From the NCBI GenBank assembly GCA_013821825.1, contig PNJK01000003.1, positions 1-64,000 on the forward strand: a stretch of 64,000 nt of DNA, written 5' to 3'. Made by a program: the position numbers and the translations under genes. The DNA comes from Rhodobacter sp. (GTDB taxonomy: Bacteria > Pseudomonadota > Alphaproteobacteria > Rhodobacterales > Rhodobacteraceae). This document shows positions 26,150 to 35,085 of the stretch, in pieces. The notes beneath the pieces were generated by a model, which did not search any database, was not told where the DNA came from, and saw only the letters and a list, made by a program, of their open reading frames with translations. Each line of letters starts with the position of its first letter. Positions within the stretch are counted from its first letter, which is position 1.

Positions 26150-27393
26150 GCGGCCAGTAGGCGCAGGCCAGACGCTCGACGAAATAGACCCGCAGAAGGC
26201 GGGGCGCGTTGGGTGCAAAGGCGCGGGCTTCTTCCAGGATCGCGGCGGCGCGTTCGTCGGCGGTGCCGGGTCCGGAATCATAGTCGGTGCAGGTGATGGC
26301 GTAGAAGGCGGCAGGATACCAGCCCGGGTCTTCAACCGGCGCTTCGGTTTCGGGGTCTATGTACATGTTGGAGTAGCCAAGCCGCAGCATCGGCGCCAGA
26401 TTTCCACGACCAGCGGCGGCAAGGACGCGCAGAAACCCGGCCCGACCCTCGGGAGAGTAGAGCGCGTAGAAGGCGTTCCCTTCCAGGAAAGCGGTGGTCA
26501 GGTCGCGTTTGGCTATGCTGCCATCCGAAAGGCGAAGATCGACCGGGATCGGCGCGACGGCAAGGCGGGCGGCAAGATCGTCACAGGTTTTCGCCGGATC
26601 GCCATCCAGATCTCCGGCACAGGCCGCAAGGGCGGCGCAGGCGTCGAACATCCGGGTCAGCAGCCGTTCTGAGGCCGTCGTGTAGGAAGCGTAGAACCGC
26701 TCGGCCCCGAGGCTCAGGTCGACCACTCCGTCCAGGATCACGCCCCGCACCGCTTGCGGATAGGTCGTGGCATAGGCTTGCGCGACCTGGGTGCCGTAGC
26801 TTTCGCCATATAGCCAAACCTTTGGCGACCCGATCGCCTGGCGAAACGCCTCGAAGTCGCGGATTGCCTGGTCGGAGTTCACCGCGGGAAGAAGCTCCTC
26901 GGCGTCCAGTTCAGCGACGCAGTCCCGGACATAGCCCTTGGCGGTGGCAAGCGCCGCCTCGGGTGCGTCAAGCGATACGGTGGCGCTGTCGAAGCGGGCC
27001 TGGGCCATGGGGCAGGACAAGCCACGTCCAGCGCCAACGCAACGCTGGTCGACGAAGACGATGTCGATGTAGTCTGTCAGGCCTTCGTCGAAGGCGGAAA
27101 GGTAGTTGTCGACCGAGGCAAGGCGGACCCGCCCGGACCGCCGACGAAGAAGAAGAACAGAATGCCACGGCTTTCGACGCTGGCAAAGCTGAGCGCAAAG
27201 GTGATGTCGAGCGTCTTTTCGGGGTCGTTGGCGCGGTGGTCCAGTGGAACGGTTAGCGTGGTGCAGGACAGGCTGTTGAGTTCGCAGGGAAAAAGGTCCG
27301 GCCCCGCGACGGCCGCGACCAGCGCTGTCTCGGCCAATGCGGGGGCGCCTAGGAGGGCAAGGGCAAAGGTCAGGGCGCGGTGTAATGGGGTTT
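26150..27393 (-). pseudogene. Alpha/beta hydrolase (TAP/proline iminopeptidase-like), frameshifted and truncated
   Basis: The N-terminal part has a signal-peptide-like stretch (ALTFALALLGAPALAETAL) and the oxyanion motif FVGGPGGS, read in one frame to about 27130. After loss of one base it continues in a second frame with DNYLSAFDEGLTDYIDIVFV, DQRCVGAGRG and the nucleophile elbow YGESYGTQ. The TAP-like C-terminal region starts (CTDYDSGPG, ERLACAYWPH) but the part with the catalytic His is lost near 26150. No ATG is found for the first frame; it would need CTG or TTG. The enzyme was probably a secreted peptidase. It overlaps the sulfotransferase-like gene end. Confidence 0.7.
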
Positions 27394-27396
27394 CCG

Positions 27397-28113
27397 TCAG
27401 ATTGCGTGGGCGGCAAGTCGGTCATGCGCGGCCAGCGCTTGATCGACCAGTCGCTGGTACTCGCCGGGCAAATCGGGAAGCGGGCCTTCGGGGTCTTCGA
27501 ACCCGCTAGAGCGGTGGACGGCGTTGTACCAATGCGGCGCCCAGACCCCGTCGTAAGGCTTGGGGCCGGCGGGCCAGTGCAGCATTCGGTCGGTGAAGGG
27601 CAGGCCAAGGGTGGCGCAAAGCCGGGTCAGCGCCTGGCCGGGGTTGGCGCGAATCGCCTCGGCCGAAATGACGGGGGGCGCAGAGCCGGTCATGTCGGCG
27701 ACCTGGTCGAAAAGCTGGGCCTGCTGCAGGAAGCCGATGTCGGCAAGCGTCGGGGCCTCGCGTTTCTTGGCGTAGCTGGCGATGACCCGGGCCGGGTGGC
27801 GGAGGAGAAACACGTTGGTCAGACTGCGCAGGAAACCCCGGTCAAAGGCGGGGATCATGTGCATGGTCATATGCTTTTGGTACCAGTGCGGCTGGCCTTC
27901 GGGGTTCGGGCCGGCGCATCGGGCGGCGACTTCCGCCGGGTCGGTGGGCTGGCTGGCGATGATCCCGGACCGCATCGGGTGGTCGATTCCGGTGGCCTGC
28001 AGGTAGGCCGCATAGAACGGCTCATCGCTGACCGCGCAATCGCCCCGGGCGGCAAAGGCGTACATCAGTGCGGTGGAAAGGTTCCGCGGGCCGGACCACA
28101 TGGCGATTTTCAT
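27397..28113 (-). CDS. Sulfotransferase-like protein
   Basis: A 238-residue protein with the P-loop-like N-terminal motif MWSGPRNLSTALMYAF, which matches the 5'-phosphosulfate loop of PAPS-dependent sulfotransferases, and FLLRHPARVIASYAKKR, resembling the 3'-phosphate-binding region with its Arg and Ser. It starts at an ATGA overlap with the dioxygenase-like gene, and is the last gene of a three-gene unit. It is expected to transfer sulfate to, or simply bind, a small hydroxylated molecule. Proteins of this subfamily are poorly characterised, so the reaction is inferred. Confidence 0.72.
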   Translation of the reverse strand: MKIAMWSGPRNLSTALMYAFAARGDCAVSDEPFYAAYLQATGIDHPMRSGIIASQPTDPAEVAARCAGPNPEGQPHWYQKHMTMHMIPAFDRGFLRSLTNVFLLRHPARVIASYAKKREAPTLADIGFLQQAQLFDQVADMTGSAPPVISAEAIRANPGQALTRLCATLGLPFTDRMLHWPAGPKPYDGVWAPHWYNAVHRSSGFEDPEGPLPDLPGEYQRLVDQALAAHDRLAAHAI

Positions 28114-29300
28114 GGGCTGCGCTTTGCTGCCTGTGCATCCAGAGCCGCATTCAGTTTGTCCTGATCCCAGCAGTCGGCCAGCGCCTCATGCAAAAGGGCG
28201 GCCTGCGATTTCGGGGCCAGGCCGCCGATGGGCGGGTCGCGGTCGAGGTTGGTGGGGAAGCTGTAGCCTTCAGCAGTGGCGGCGATGGCGTTGGCGGTCT
28301 GGGTCGGGGTGAGGTCCTCTGCAGCCAGAAGCGCGGGGTAGAGCGCCTTGGCCATGGCGGTGCGGTCGATGGATTCCATCGCGCGGCCATAGGCCGAGGA
28401 GACCTGGAAAAGGTTGACCATCCGTTTGATGTCCGTGGATCGGTTGGTTCCGGCCGCATGGAAAAGGGCTGGCGAGAAAAACAGCATGTCACCCTTCCTC
28501 AGCGGCAGTTGCACGGCATGGGCGTTGAAAAACTCCCGAAAATCGGCGCGGGAGGTGGCGAGGTATCCGGCGGGGTATTTCTGGCTGTGTGGCAACAGAA
28601 GTGTCGGACCGGCCTTTAGCGGGGCGTCGACATGGGCGATGGCGCCTTGGAGGGTCAGCATCGGCGACATCAGGTGAACGTGGCGCGGGTAGTGGGCGAC
28701 AGCCTCTGCCGACTGGAAACCAAGGTGATAGTCGCGGTGCGGCGATTGCGCGGCACCGCCGGGGTTCACGACGTTCAGCTGCGCCGTCATCTGGTAGTAG
28801 GGCCCAAGCCAGGCCCGGGACACCAGCGCGAGAAAGGGGTTCGCGTAGTAACGGGCGAAGTTGGCGGGGTCGGCGAGGCAGTGCTTCTCAAGGCTGTTCC
28901 AGAGCCGGTCATTCGCGCCGGGCTTGGCGAAATGATCGCCGCCGCCGGTGCCTGCGCGGTTCTGCTGGTCGATCAGAGCGCGGAACAGATCCGAGGCGCG
29001 GTCGATCATCGCGAGGTCCGGTTCCGCGCCTTGCAGCACGATGACGCCGGGGCCGTTTGCAAGTGCCTCGGCCCATTCGGCCATCAGTTCCTCGCAAAAG
29101 GCAGGGTCGCCGATGCGGCGGACAAGGGTCGTGCAATCATAGATCAGGACGCCCTTCGCCAGATCGGCAGCAAGCGGATAGTCGGCGAGGTCAGTGATCT
29201 GACCGCAAAGGGCCGCGAAATCGGTAAGATCGCAGTCTTCCGCACGTAGGAAGGTGCGGCGCGCCAGGTGCCGTGAACGGTCAGTCCTTTGCATGGTCAT
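28110..29300 (-). CDS. Phytanoyl-CoA dioxygenase-family protein
   Basis: A 396-residue Fe(II)/2-oxoglutarate dioxygenase-like protein. The metal-binding His-x-Asp is in QSPHRDYHLGF, the distal His is probably in FHAAGTNRSTDIKRMVN, which also supplies the Arg for 2-oxoglutarate. It overlaps the aminotransferase (upstream) and the sulfotransferase-like gene (downstream) by 4 bases each, so the three proteins are made together. It should hydroxylate a small molecule, perhaps an amino-acid-derived one. No CoA-ligase is nearby, so a CoA ester substrate is less likely. Confidence 0.83.
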   Translation of the reverse strand: MTMQRTDRSRHLARRTFLRAEDCDLTDFAALCGQITDLADYPLAADLAKGVLIYDCTTLVRRIGDPAFCEELMAEWAEALANGPGVIVLQGAEPDLAMIDRASDLFRALIDQQNRAGTGGGDHFAKPGANDRLWNSLEKHCLADPANFARYYANPFLALVSRAWLGPYYQMTAQLNVVNPGGAAQSPHRDYHLGFQSAEAVAHYPRHVHLMSPMLTLQGAIAHVDAPLKAGPTLLLPHSQKYPAGYLATSRADFREFFNAHAVQLPLRKGDMLFFSPALFHAAGTNRSTDIKRMVNLFQVSSAYGRAMESIDRTAMAKALYPALLAAEDLTPTQTANAIAATAEGYSFPTNLDRDPPIGGLAPKSQAALLHEALADCWDQDKLNAALDAQAAKRSP

Positions 29301-30196
29301 GCCCCAACCAGAGTCTTGTAAAGCCCGCGCAAGCGTTCGGTCATGGACCCCATCTGCCCGGTGCCGATGGTGCGGCCATCGATCACCCCTACCGGCGTCT
29401 GCGCGCCGAAGGTGCCGGTCAGGAACGCCTCATCCGCGCCGTAGGTGTCGACCAGGCTGAAGTTCCTCTCGCGCACCGGGATGCCGTTCGCTCGGCAGAG
29501 GTCGATGACCTTTTGCCGGGTTATGCCGTTCATGCAATAGTCGCCGGTCGAGGTCCAAACCTCGCCCTTCCGGACGATGAAGAAGTTGCAGGCGTTGGTG
29601 GTGTTCACGAAGCCATTCACGTCCAGCATCAAGGCCTCATCAGCGCCGGCCTTTTGGGCGGCGATGCAGGCAAGGATACAGTTCAGCTTGGAGTGGCTGT
29701 TCAGTTTCGGGTCCTGCGTCATCGGCAGGCCGCGCAGGTGGGGCACGGTGGCAAGGGTGATCGGACGGGGGATACTGGGGCGGGAATGCTCCATGATGAT
29801 CACCATGGTCGGGCCTTGCTGGCTTAGGCGGGGGTGCTGGAAGGGCCGGGTCTTGACGCCCCGGGTGACCATCAGGCGGGCGTGGGCATCGGTGGTCATG
29901 CCGTTCGCGGTTTGGGTTTCAAGGATCGCGGCGGCGACTTCGGCTTTCGTGCGGGCGATGTCGAGGTCGATGGCCTTGGCGGCCTCGAACAGCCGGTCGA
30001 TATGTTCGTCGAGGAACGTCCAGCGGTTGTTGTAAAGCCGCACCCCCTCCCACACACCGTCGCCAAGCATGAAGCCGGAATCATAGACCGAAATGGTGGC
30101 TTGCGCTTTGGGGAGCAGCTTTCCGTCGACCCAGATCAGAATCGCTTCGTTGCGGGTATCCTCTTCCGCCTGATGGGTGGAAACGTGGTCGTTCAT
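29297..30196 (-). CDS. Class IV aminotransferase (branched-chain/D-amino-acid type)
   Basis: A 299-residue PLP enzyme of fold type IV. The region SVYDSGFMLGDGVWEGVRLY is the conserved N-terminal segment. The PLP lysine is probably the one in LNSHSKLNCILA, with the later glutamate region ADEALMLDVNGFVNTTNACN and the phosphate-binding GITRQKVIDL and TGTFGAQTP. It resembles D-amino-acid or branched-chain aminotransferases without clear assignment. It is the first gene of a leftward three-gene unit and may supply a keto or amino acid for the dioxygenase-like protein. Confidence 0.85.
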   Translation of the reverse strand: MNDHVSTHQAEEDTRNEAILIWVDGKLLPKAQATISVYDSGFMLGDGVWEGVRLYNNRWTFLDEHIDRLFEAAKAIDLDIARTKAEVAAAILETQTANGMTTDAHARLMVTRGVKTRPFQHPRLSQQGPTMVIIMEHSRPSIPRPITLATVPHLRGLPMTQDPKLNSHSKLNCILACIAAQKAGADEALMLDVNGFVNTTNACNFFIVRKGEVWTSTGDYCMNGITRQKVIDLCRANGIPVRERNFSLVDTYGADEAFLTGTFGAQTPVGVIDGRTIGTGQMGSMTERLRGLYKTLVGA

Positions 30197-30568
30197 GGGT
30201 GCGTTCCGGTCGTGATTTGTTTCAGGCTACGGCTGCACGGGCGGAAGGCCAAGGGAAACCATCACCGCTGAGAGAGGTTTGCCCTGACGCTGGGGTTTTC
30301 GCGGACCGCGTTGGCGGAGACTGAGAAGGCCATTACGGGGCGGTCGAAATCACCTTGGACAATTCGGTGATCGGCTATGGCAAGTTGATCGCGAGGGCCC
30401 TGTGGTCGGTGGACGTGCTGAGTACGGTCGGGCAGTGATCGTCCTTACCCGCGCCGGGCCGAAGTAGAAGTCGACCGCCCTACAAATTCTATCGCGGGTC
30501 ATGTGGGCGGGACGCGCGGGTGAAGGCGGTCTGGGGATAGGAGGCATCTTCTCACTGACATGTCGGGA
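30197..30568. other. Gene-free stretch upstream of the aminotransferase unit
   Basis: No convincing gene. It should contain the promoter for the leftward aminotransferase unit. One 10-base inverted repeat (GGGCGGTCGA at 30338-30347 and TCGACCGCCC at 30471-30480) brackets 123 bases; no transposon ends or known motif accompany it. Confidence 0.4.
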
Positions 30569-30594
30569 GCGAGGGGTTTCACACCCCTCGCGCT
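30566..30594. terminator. Strong hairpin at the end of the sugar operon
   Basis: Arms GCGAGGGG (30569-30576) and CCCCTCGC (30584-30591) with a 7-base loop, extended outside by GGGA/TCCC-type pairing with one bulge. It lies about 60 bases beyond the last stop of the leftward sugar operon. On the plus side it is followed by GGGATATTTTT, part of a repeated intergenic element, so it may act in either direction. Confidence 0.6.
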
Positions 30595-30600
30595 CCCCGT

Positions 30601-30633
30601 GGGATATTTTTGCAGAGAGGAAGACGAATTTTA
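30601..30633 (+). repeat. Intergenic repeat, copy 1
   Basis: A GGATATTT core, then CAGAGAGGAAGACGAATTTTA, directly after a GC-rich hairpin. It is nearly identical to the element at 62019-62049, which also follows a hairpin. Both lie just past gene 3' ends, so this looks like a family of terminator-associated repeats. Confidence 0.7.
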
Positions 30634-30649
30634 GATGAATTTTATCGGT

Positions 30650-31414
30650 TTAGTACATCAGGAAGCCGCCGGAGACGTTGATCATCGCTCCGGTCATGTA
30701 GCGGGCCATGTCGGAGGCAAGGAAGACCGTGGCGCCGACGTTGTCTTCGGGCAGGCCAAGGCGTTTCATCGGGATCTGGTTGATCATCGCTTGGCGGTCT
30801 TCATCGGTCTGGCCCGTGGTTTTCAACATCGGCGTGTCGACGAGACCGGGGGCGATGCTGTTGACGCGGATGCCGAGCGGCGCCCAGCTGCGGGCCATGC
30901 CGCGGGTCATCGTGGTGATGGCGCCCTTGGTGGCGTTATAGACAACCGACCCGCCGAAGCCGCCAGACAGGGCGCCCTGACTTGAGTAGTTGATGACAGA
31001 GCCGGAGGTGCCGGTGTCGGCAAGGCGTTTGGAGAAGGCTTGGGTCAGGAAGAATAATGCCTTGAGGTTTATGTCGTGCTGGGCGTCCCAATCCTTTTCC
31101 GTGACAGTGAAGAGGTCGGGGGTGCGCAGGATGACGCCTGCGATGTTGACGAGCGTAGTGGCGAGGCCGAGGTCTGCTTCGATCCTGGCGATCAGTGCGG
31201 GGAGTTGGGCGAATTGGCGCAGGTCGGTTCCGTAGCCGCGATGAGCAAGGCCGAGGGAGAGGGCGGTAGTCTCGCAGGTGGCCTGATCGAGGTCGACAAT
31301 GGCGACCGTTGCTCCGGCTTCGGCAAAGCCTTGTGCGACAGCGCGTCCGATGGCACCGGTAGCGCCGGTGACGATGACTGTCTTGCCGGTGAGGCCCCAG
31401 TCGAGGTGGGTCAT
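30650..31414 (-). CDS. Short-chain dehydrogenase/reductase, sugar-acid or sugar type
   Basis: A 254-residue classical SDR with cofactor motif GATGAIGRAVA, NIAG in place of NNAG (VNIAGVILRT), catalytic Ser in NYSSQGA and Tyr-x3-Lys in YNATKG. It is the last gene of the 13-gene leftward operon and overlaps the enolase-family gene by 4 bases. It probably oxidises either the free sugar to its lactone or the 2-keto-3-deoxy acid at C4. The second SDR in the operon would take the other step; which does which cannot be decided here. Confidence 0.87.
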   Translation of the reverse strand: MTHLDWGLTGKTVIVTGATGAIGRAVAQGFAEAGATVAIVDLDQATCETTALSLGLAHRGYGTDLRQFAQLPALIARIEADLGLATTLVNIAGVILRTPDLFTVTEKDWDAQHDINLKALFFLTQAFSKRLADTGTSGSVINYSSQGALSGGFGGSVVYNATKGAITTMTRGMARSWAPLGIRVNSIAPGLVDTPMLKTTGQTDEDRQAMINQIPMKRLGLPEDNVGATVFLASDMARYMTGAMINVSGGFLMY

Positions 31415-32535
31415 CGGTCGAGCCTTGCGGATTTCACAAGGTCTTCGTTGATCCGGATGCCAAGCCCTGGACCTTCGGGACGGTTGACCAAGCCATCCGT
31501 ATGCCAGACGGGCCTGTCGACGAGGTCTTTCTGCGCCGGGCCATAGATGGGTTGCAGCTCCAGTTCCTTGCAGGCGGGGCAGGCGAAGCTAAGGGCCTGG
31601 CTGGCGGCAGAGACGATGGCGGTGGAGAAGTTGTGGGCGTTCGCTTGCCGTCGGTGGGCGTGGCAGACCTCGGCGGCTTTCAGGAAGCCGGTAATGCCTT
31701 CGATGCGGCCGGGATCGAGGCCGATGACGTCGACGGTGCCGGTGGTGACGATCTTTTCGACGCCCTTGTGGTTCCACTCTTTCTCGCCGTAGGCGATCTT
31801 GAGCGACGTGGCGGCGCGCAGCGCCTTGTAACCTTCCGGGTCGTGGTCGCCGAGCGGCTCCTCCAGCCAGTGGACGTCGAAGGCCTCGAACGCGCGGGCG
31901 CGCTGGATGGCGGTTGGGACATCCCAGAAATTCCTGATGCCAAGGTCGATCATCAGGCGCTTGTCGCCGATGGCGTGCCGCACGGTGCGGACGAATTCCA
32001 CGTCCCGGTTGTGGTCGAAGCCAAGGTGCGCGTCGCCGCGTTTGCCAAAGCCGATCTTGACGCCTTGCATGCCGTCGGCGAGGTAGCCCTGGATGTCCTC
32101 GGCCATGGCGGGGATCGAGGCCTTGGTGCCGTGGATCGAAGCGATGGCCGGCATTCTCTCGTTGGCGGGACCACCAAGGAGGTCGAGGAGCGAGCGGTTC
32201 AGGACCTTTCCCTTCAGGTCCCAAAGCGCGATGTCGATGCCGGAGATGGCGAGCGAGGCGATCCCGGCGCCGTTGCCGTACCACCAGCTGTGTTCCTTGA
32301 GCGAAAGCCAGATGGCATGGGTGTGAAGTTCGTCGCGGCCCACCACCATTTCGGCCATGCCATCCACCAGCGCCTTCGCGGCGCGAGAGGCTTCGGGGAA
32401 ATAGGTGCAGCATTCGCCCCAGCCGACTGCGCCGTCTTCGGTGGTGATCTTCACCAGGCAGACCGAGCGCAGCCGCACATGGTCATTCGGTTCGGGATAG
32501 GCGACCGGAATGGCTTCGACGCTGCGGATGGTCAT
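31411..32535 (-). CDS. Enolase-superfamily sugar-acid dehydratase (MR/MLE type)
   Basis: A 374-residue mandelate racemase/muconate lactonising-type enzyme. The Lys-x-Lys-like region GVKIGFGKRG, the metal ligands Asp in LMIDLGIRNFW, Glu in HWLEEPLG and Glu in IAYGEKEW, and the His in ANAHNFSTAI give a complete active site. Such enzymes dehydrate sugar acids (rhamnonate, fuconate, galactonate) to 2-keto-3-deoxy acids. I chose Met at 32535, 1 base after the FAH-family stop, because it starts the conserved MTIRSVEAIPV. L-rhamnonate or a related 6-deoxy acid is the likely substrate from context. Confidence 0.85.
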   Translation of the reverse strand: MTIRSVEAIPVAYPEPNDHVRLRSVCLVKITTEDGAVGWGECCTYFPEASRAAKALVDGMAEMVVGRDELHTHAIWLSLKEHSWWYGNGAGIASLAISGIDIALWDLKGKVLNRSLLDLLGGPANERMPAIASIHGTKASIPAMAEDIQGYLADGMQGVKIGFGKRGDAHLGFDHNRDVEFVRTVRHAIGDKRLMIDLGIRNFWDVPTAIQRARAFEAFDVHWLEEPLGDHDPEGYKALRAATSLKIAYGEKEWNHKGVEKIVTTGTVDVIGLDPGRIEGITGFLKAAEVCHAHRRQANAHNFSTAIVSAASQALSFACPACKELELQPIYGPAQKDLVDRPVWHTDGLVNRPEGPGLGIRINEDLVKSARLDR

Positions 32536-32536
32536 G

Positions 32537-33373
32537 TCAGTCCTGCACACAGGTCTGTTTCTGGGTGCCCAGGCCTTCGATCCCAAGTTCGACTACGTCG
32601 CCCGCCTTGAGGAAGCGTGGGGGTTTCATCCCCATGCCAACGCCGGGAGGCGTGCCGGTGGAGATGATGTCGCCCGGATGCAGGGTGAAGAACTGGCTGA
32701 GGTACGCGACGATATGGGCCACGCCGTAGACCATGGTGCGGGTGGAGCCGTTCTGCATGGTCTGACCATTTACCGTCAGCCACATCGGCAGATTCTGCGG
32801 ATCGGCCACCTCATCGGGGGTCACCAGCCAGGGGCCGGTCTGGCCGAAGTTGTCGCAGCTTTTGCCCTTGGTCCATTGGCCCGCGCGTTCAGTCTGGAAG
32901 GCGCGCTCCGAGACGTCGTTGATCACGCAGTAACCGGCGATGTGGGACAGTGCCTCAGCCTCGGTGATGTATTTCGCGGGCTTGCCGATGACGACGCCAA
33001 GCTCGACCTCCCAGTCGGTTTTCTGGCTGGTGCGGGGGATCAGGATCGGGTCGTTCGGGCCGCAGATGGCAGAGGTGGCCTTCATGAAGATCACCGGTTC
33101 CGGCGGGACCTGAAGGCCGGATTCGGCGGCGTGGTCGGCGTAGTTCAGGCCGATGCAGATGAATTTGCCGGTGCCAGCGACGCAGGCGCCAAGGCGTGGC
33201 GTGCCGGGGACCTCGGGCAGCTTGCTGGTGTCCAGTTTGGCGAGATCGGGGAGGCGGGTGAGAACGTCGCCTGCCAAGTCCGGGATCACGCCGGAAAGGT
33301 CGCGGATCGTGCCATTGGCGTCGATCAGGCCGGGCTTCTCTTGGCCGCGAGGGCCGTAACGGAGTAGTTTCAT
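32537..33373 (-). CDS. Fumarylacetoacetate hydrolase-family protein
   Basis: A 278-residue FAH-family enzyme. The conserved C-terminal domain includes ICIGLNYADHAAES, EPVIFMKATSAICGPNDPI, the metal-binding WEVELGVVIGK and the later GDIISTGTPPGVGMG. Members of this type in sugar operons hydrolyse 2,4-diketo-3-deoxy-L-rhamnonate or -fuconate to pyruvate and lactate, the last step of the non-phosphorylating route. It lies between a D-2-hydroxyacid dehydrogenase (12 bases upstream) and the enolase-family dehydratase. Confidence 0.88.
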   Translation of the reverse strand: MKLLRYGPRGQEKPGLIDANGTIRDLSGVIPDLAGDVLTRLPDLAKLDTSKLPEVPGTPRLGACVAGTGKFICIGLNYADHAAESGLQVPPEPVIFMKATSAICGPNDPILIPRTSQKTDWEVELGVVIGKPAKYITEAEALSHIAGYCVINDVSERAFQTERAGQWTKGKSCDNFGQTGPWLVTPDEVADPQNLPMWLTVNGQTMQNGSTRTMVYGVAHIVAYLSQFFTLHPGDIISTGTPPGVGMGMKPPRFLKAGDVVELGIEGLGTQKQTCVQD

Positions 33374-33385
33374 CTGTTGGTCCTT

Positions 33386-34342
33386 TCAGGCGGTAGAGCC
33401 GGGGACAGGTTTGCGCACCCCCTGACCCGTCAGCGCGCGGGTGATTTCGTCGGCCACAAGGCTTTGTAGCCGTTCCACCGCGACTTCGGAATACCATGCG
33501 GCGTGGGGGCCGAGGAGCAGGTTGGGTGCGGTGCGCAGCGGGTTGTCAGCGGGCAGGGGTTCGGTCTGGAACACGTCCAGCGCGGCGCCGGCCAATTGGC
33601 CGGCGCTCAGGGCGTTTGCCAGCGCAGGTTCGTCGATCAGATCGCCGCGGGCGGTGTTGACGAGGACAGCGGTGGGCTTCATCCGCGCAAGGTTGGCGGC
33701 ATTTATGATGCGGGTGGTTTCCGGTGTGGCGGGGGCGTGCAGGCTAAGGGCGTCTGACCCCGCAAGAAGGCCGGGCAGGCCGGTCAGCGTCAGGCGGGGG
33801 AACTGGCCGGCAAAGTAGGGGTCATGCGCCAGGAAGTGGAAGCCGAACGGGGCGAGGCGGGTCGCAACCTCTTGCGCGATGCGGCCGAAGCCGAGGAAGC
33901 CAATGGTGGTATCGACGAAGCTCTTCAGCGGTTTGGCGATGCCGACGGCGGCCCATTCGCCCCGGCGGACAGAGGCGTCCAGCGCCGGAAGCTTGCGCAG
34001 GAGAGCGAGGATCGAAGCGGCCGTGTGGTCGGCGACTTCGGCGGTGCAATAGTCGGGGACATAAGCGGCCTTGACGCCATGGTCGTTCAGGGCAGCGACG
34101 TCGAAGTTGTTGTAGCCCACGCCGTAGCGGATGGCGGTGGCGCCCGGGGCAAAACCGGCGATGGCGGCGCGGGTCAGCAGGGCGAACTGGACGACGGCGA
34201 CGTCGGCACCCTTGACTGCGGCGGTCACCTCTTCCGCAGTCTTGCAGGCGTGGCGTTCGAAGCTTGCCCCCTGCGCGCGGGCGGCGGCTTCCTCCTTGGT
34301 CACGTCAGGGAAGGTGGCATCGGTGACGACGACTCGTTTCAT
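33386..34342 (-). CDS. D-2-hydroxyacid dehydrogenase (NAD-dependent)
   Basis: A 318-residue protein of the phosphoglycerate/CtBP-like dehydrogenase family. Its NAD motif is IGFLGFGRIAQEVA near residue 148, the catalytic Arg lies in VNTARGDLIDE, the Glu follows, and the His is in LGPHAAWYS. In this operon it might reduce the pyruvate released at the end of the pathway or process a 2-hydroxy acid intermediate. Its start overlaps the upstream SDR stop (ATGA). Confidence 0.86.
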   Translation of the reverse strand: MKRVVVTDATFPDVTKEEAAARAQGASFERHACKTAEEVTAAVKGADVAVVQFALLTRAAIAGFAPGATAIRYGVGYNNFDVAALNDHGVKAAYVPDYCTAEVADHTAASILALLRKLPALDASVRRGEWAAVGIAKPLKSFVDTTIGFLGFGRIAQEVATRLAPFGFHFLAHDPYFAGQFPRLTLTGLPGLLAGSDALSLHAPATPETTRIINAANLARMKPTAVLVNTARGDLIDEPALANALSAGQLAGAALDVFQTEPLPADNPLRTAPNLLLGPHAAWYSEVAVERLQSLVADEITRALTGQGVRKPVPGSTA

Positions 34343-35085
34343 TCCAAGGCCCTCAGGCCCACCTGAGCGCGCAGATCGGGATTGCGGACGTCGATCTCCT
34401 GTCCGGCCAGCGTATCGGCGGCTGGGGTGCAGAGCCAGGCGATGGCCTTCGCCGGTTCATGCGTCGGCGCAAGGTTCTCGCGGGGGATTTTTGAGACCGG
34501 GTTGATGCCGGAGGTGCGGATGCTGCCTTGCATGTCGGTATCCACCACGCCGGGGGCAAAGCCGAAGACGCGGATGCCTTGCGGGGCATATTCCTCGTGG
34601 ATGGCGCGGGTCAGCATGGCGAGACCGGCCTTGCCGCAGCAGTAGGCACTCCACCCTTCCATCGGGCGATGCGCCGCACCGGAGGAAAGGTTGACAATGG
34701 TGCCGCCGCCGCGTGCGACCATGTGCGCCATGGCCGTCTGTGTAGCGTGAAAGGCCGCGATCAGGTTGGTTTCGATGTTCATCGCCCAGTCTTCGGGCGA
34801 GACGTCAAGCATCCGGCCGATCGGGCCGATGACTCCGGCGTTGTTGATCAGGATGTCGAAGCCATACTCGAGCACCGTGGTCATCGCGGTGCGGTCGGTC
34901 ATGTTGGCGTGGTGGCCGGTGGCGACGATGGGGCCAAGCTCACGCTGGGCGGCGGCGATGTTAGCGGCAGAGCGGGCGGTGAAATGGACGGTTGCGCCAG
35001 CCTCGGCCAGCGCCTTGACGACTGCCAGCCCGATGCCGCGATTGCCGCCGGTGACGAGGGCGGTCTTGCCTGAGAGCGAGGTCAC
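34339..35085 (-). CDS. Short-chain dehydrogenase/reductase
   Basis: A 248-residue SDR with cofactor motif GGNRGIGLAVV, NNAG (ILINNAGVIGP), catalytic Ser in VNLSSGAAH and Tyr-x3-Lys in YCCGKAG. I chose the GTG at 35085: it overlaps the mutarotase stop as GTGA and has GGAG about 10 bases before it. A Met at 35100 is the alternative but would overlap the mutarotase by 19 bases. It should catalyse one of the two oxidations in the sugar pathway. Confidence 0.83.
   Translation of the reverse strand: MTSLSGKTALVTGGNRGIGLAVVKALAEAGATVHFTARSAANIAAAQRELGPIVATGHHANMTDRTAMTTVLEYGFDILINNAGVIGPIGRMLDVSPEDWAMNIETNLIAAFHATQTAMAHMVARGGGTIVNLSSGAAHRPMEGWSAYCCGKAGLAMLTRAIHEEYAPQGIRVFGFAPGVVDTDMQGSIRTSGINPVSKIPRENLAPTHEPAKAIAWLCTPAADTLAGQEIDVRNPDLRAQVGLRALE

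Noticed and set aside
30338..30480. Ten-base inverted repeat as a miniature transposon
   Set aside because: No target-site duplication and no conserved internal sequence, so it is probably chance.
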